This document shows positions 4,919 through 5,178 of a DNA stretch of 5,178 nt, one piece after another; the stretch's first letter is position 1; every line of letters begins with the position of its first letter. Below the pieces are notes generated by a model. The model saw only the letters and a list, made by a program, of their open reading frames with translations. It ran no database searches and was not told where the DNA came from. Location: positions 1 to 5,178 of the forward strand of contig CAZANW010000100.1 in the NCBI GenBank assembly GCA_964486625.1, read 5' to 3'. The translations under genes were made by a program, and so were the position numbers. This DNA is from JAWCQZ01 sp964486625. GTDB taxonomy: Archaea > Halobacteriota > Syntropharchaeia > JACQPP01.

Positions 4919-5178
4919 CACCAGCACGTCGCGCTTGCGCGCCCGGTCGACGATGGCGCCCCCGATCAGGGAGAAGACCGCCAGCGGCAAGCCCCCCGCC
5001 AAGCTCACCAGCCCCAGCGCCGTCGCCGAGCCCGTCAGGTCGTAGGCGAGGTAGCCCCGCGCCACGATGCCCATCTGCATGGCGATGAAGGAGGCGATCA
5101 TCCCCCACCACAGCGTGCGGTACTCCGCGACGGCGAGGGCGGCGACGGGGTCGGCGTGCGCGAGCCAGGCCCAGCCGG
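4919..5178 (-). CDS. MFS transporter, N-terminal fragment (incomplete at both ends)
   Basis: The frame is open from the window edge. It reads YRTLWWGMIASF, a Gln-Met...VARGYLAYDLTGS stretch (TM1 and the following loop), LGLVSLAGGLPLAVFSLIGG (TM2), and then the MFS signature loop between TM2 and TM3, GAIVDRARKR, matching GxxxDRxxRKR. This is the usual N-terminus of the enterobactin-exporter-like / MFS_3 group of 12-TM efflux proteins at the inner membrane, moving small molecules by proton exchange. After DVLV (about 4919) the reading no longer resembles a TM3 and passes out of frame into the PEGA repeat of gene B, continuing open to 4358 only as a shadow. About 85% of a normal 400-residue transporter is therefore missing. 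The substrate is unknown. Confidence 0.8.

Noticed and set aside
4228..5088. + strand open frame of 286 codons across the PEGA B and MFS region
   Set aside because: It is antisense to two recognisable families, composed of Arg/Pro/Gly-rich low-complexity sequence, and crosses the junction, so it is a composition artefact.
4358..5101. MFS-PEGA fusion protein
   Set aside because: The open frame runs from the MFS fragment through the PEGA repeat in the wrong frame. The PEGA residues are in a different frame, so the downstream half is a shadow and no real fusion exists.

Overview
The window looks like bacterial (or possibly archaeal) metagenomic DNA of high GC content. The coding regions are strongly GC-rich at third codon positions, but two islands (about 2334-2798 and about 3628-4384) are clearly AT-richer. 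No taxon can be fixed from sequence alone. The leftmost fragment is a fused glutaminase/ATP-pyrophosphatase GMP synthase, which is the bacterial-type arrangement. Pro-Thr linkers joined to PEGA domains occur in both bacteria and archaea. The window begins and ends inside genes that are also broken internally, so it may be a whole short contig with foreign or rearranged ends.

Layout. Positions 1-~225 (+ strand) hold a piece of guaA that stops being GuaA-like just after the SGGVDS P-loop. All other genes are on the minus strand. Reading leftwards from the right end they are: the N-terminal piece of an MFS transporter (5178-~4919), broken; a PEGA-domain protein lacking its 5' end (B, ~4867-4009) with a Cys-rich 125-residue tail; a four-TM small membrane protein (3999-3640); a complete PEGA-domain protein (A, 3643-2528) with an N-terminal domain, a Pro-Thr linker, two PEGA-like domains and a hydrophobic Gly-rich tail; a two-TM small membrane protein (2543-2334); a 164-bp intergenic gap full of small dyads; and an ordinary two-gene operon of a metallo-beta-lactamase-fold hydrolase (2169-1258) and an extended SDR epimerase/dehydratase (1247-255).

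Main interest. PEGA genes A and B share a GC-rich repeat of about 485 bp, of which 152 bp are identical base for base. The similarity ends abruptly after the same Trp-Ser codons. Beyond that point each gene carries a completely different AT-rich 3' tail, followed at once by its own small polytopic membrane protein (16-bp overlap for A; 9-bp gap for B). The 4TM gene also overlaps the start of A by ATGA. Constant carrier, sharp junction, variable tail and cognate small membrane gene is the architecture of polymorphic-toxin/immunity cassettes, and membrane immunity proteins would suit membrane-active tails. This is an inference from architecture. I recognise no toxin family, A has no visible signal peptide, and B has no good start codon.

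Caution. The two broken genes at the ends (guaA near 225, MFS near 4870-4919) are not halves of one interrupted gene, so a simple insertion does not explain them. Misassembly, or a rearrangement hotspot at the PEGA repeat, should be excluded before biological meaning is read into the edges.
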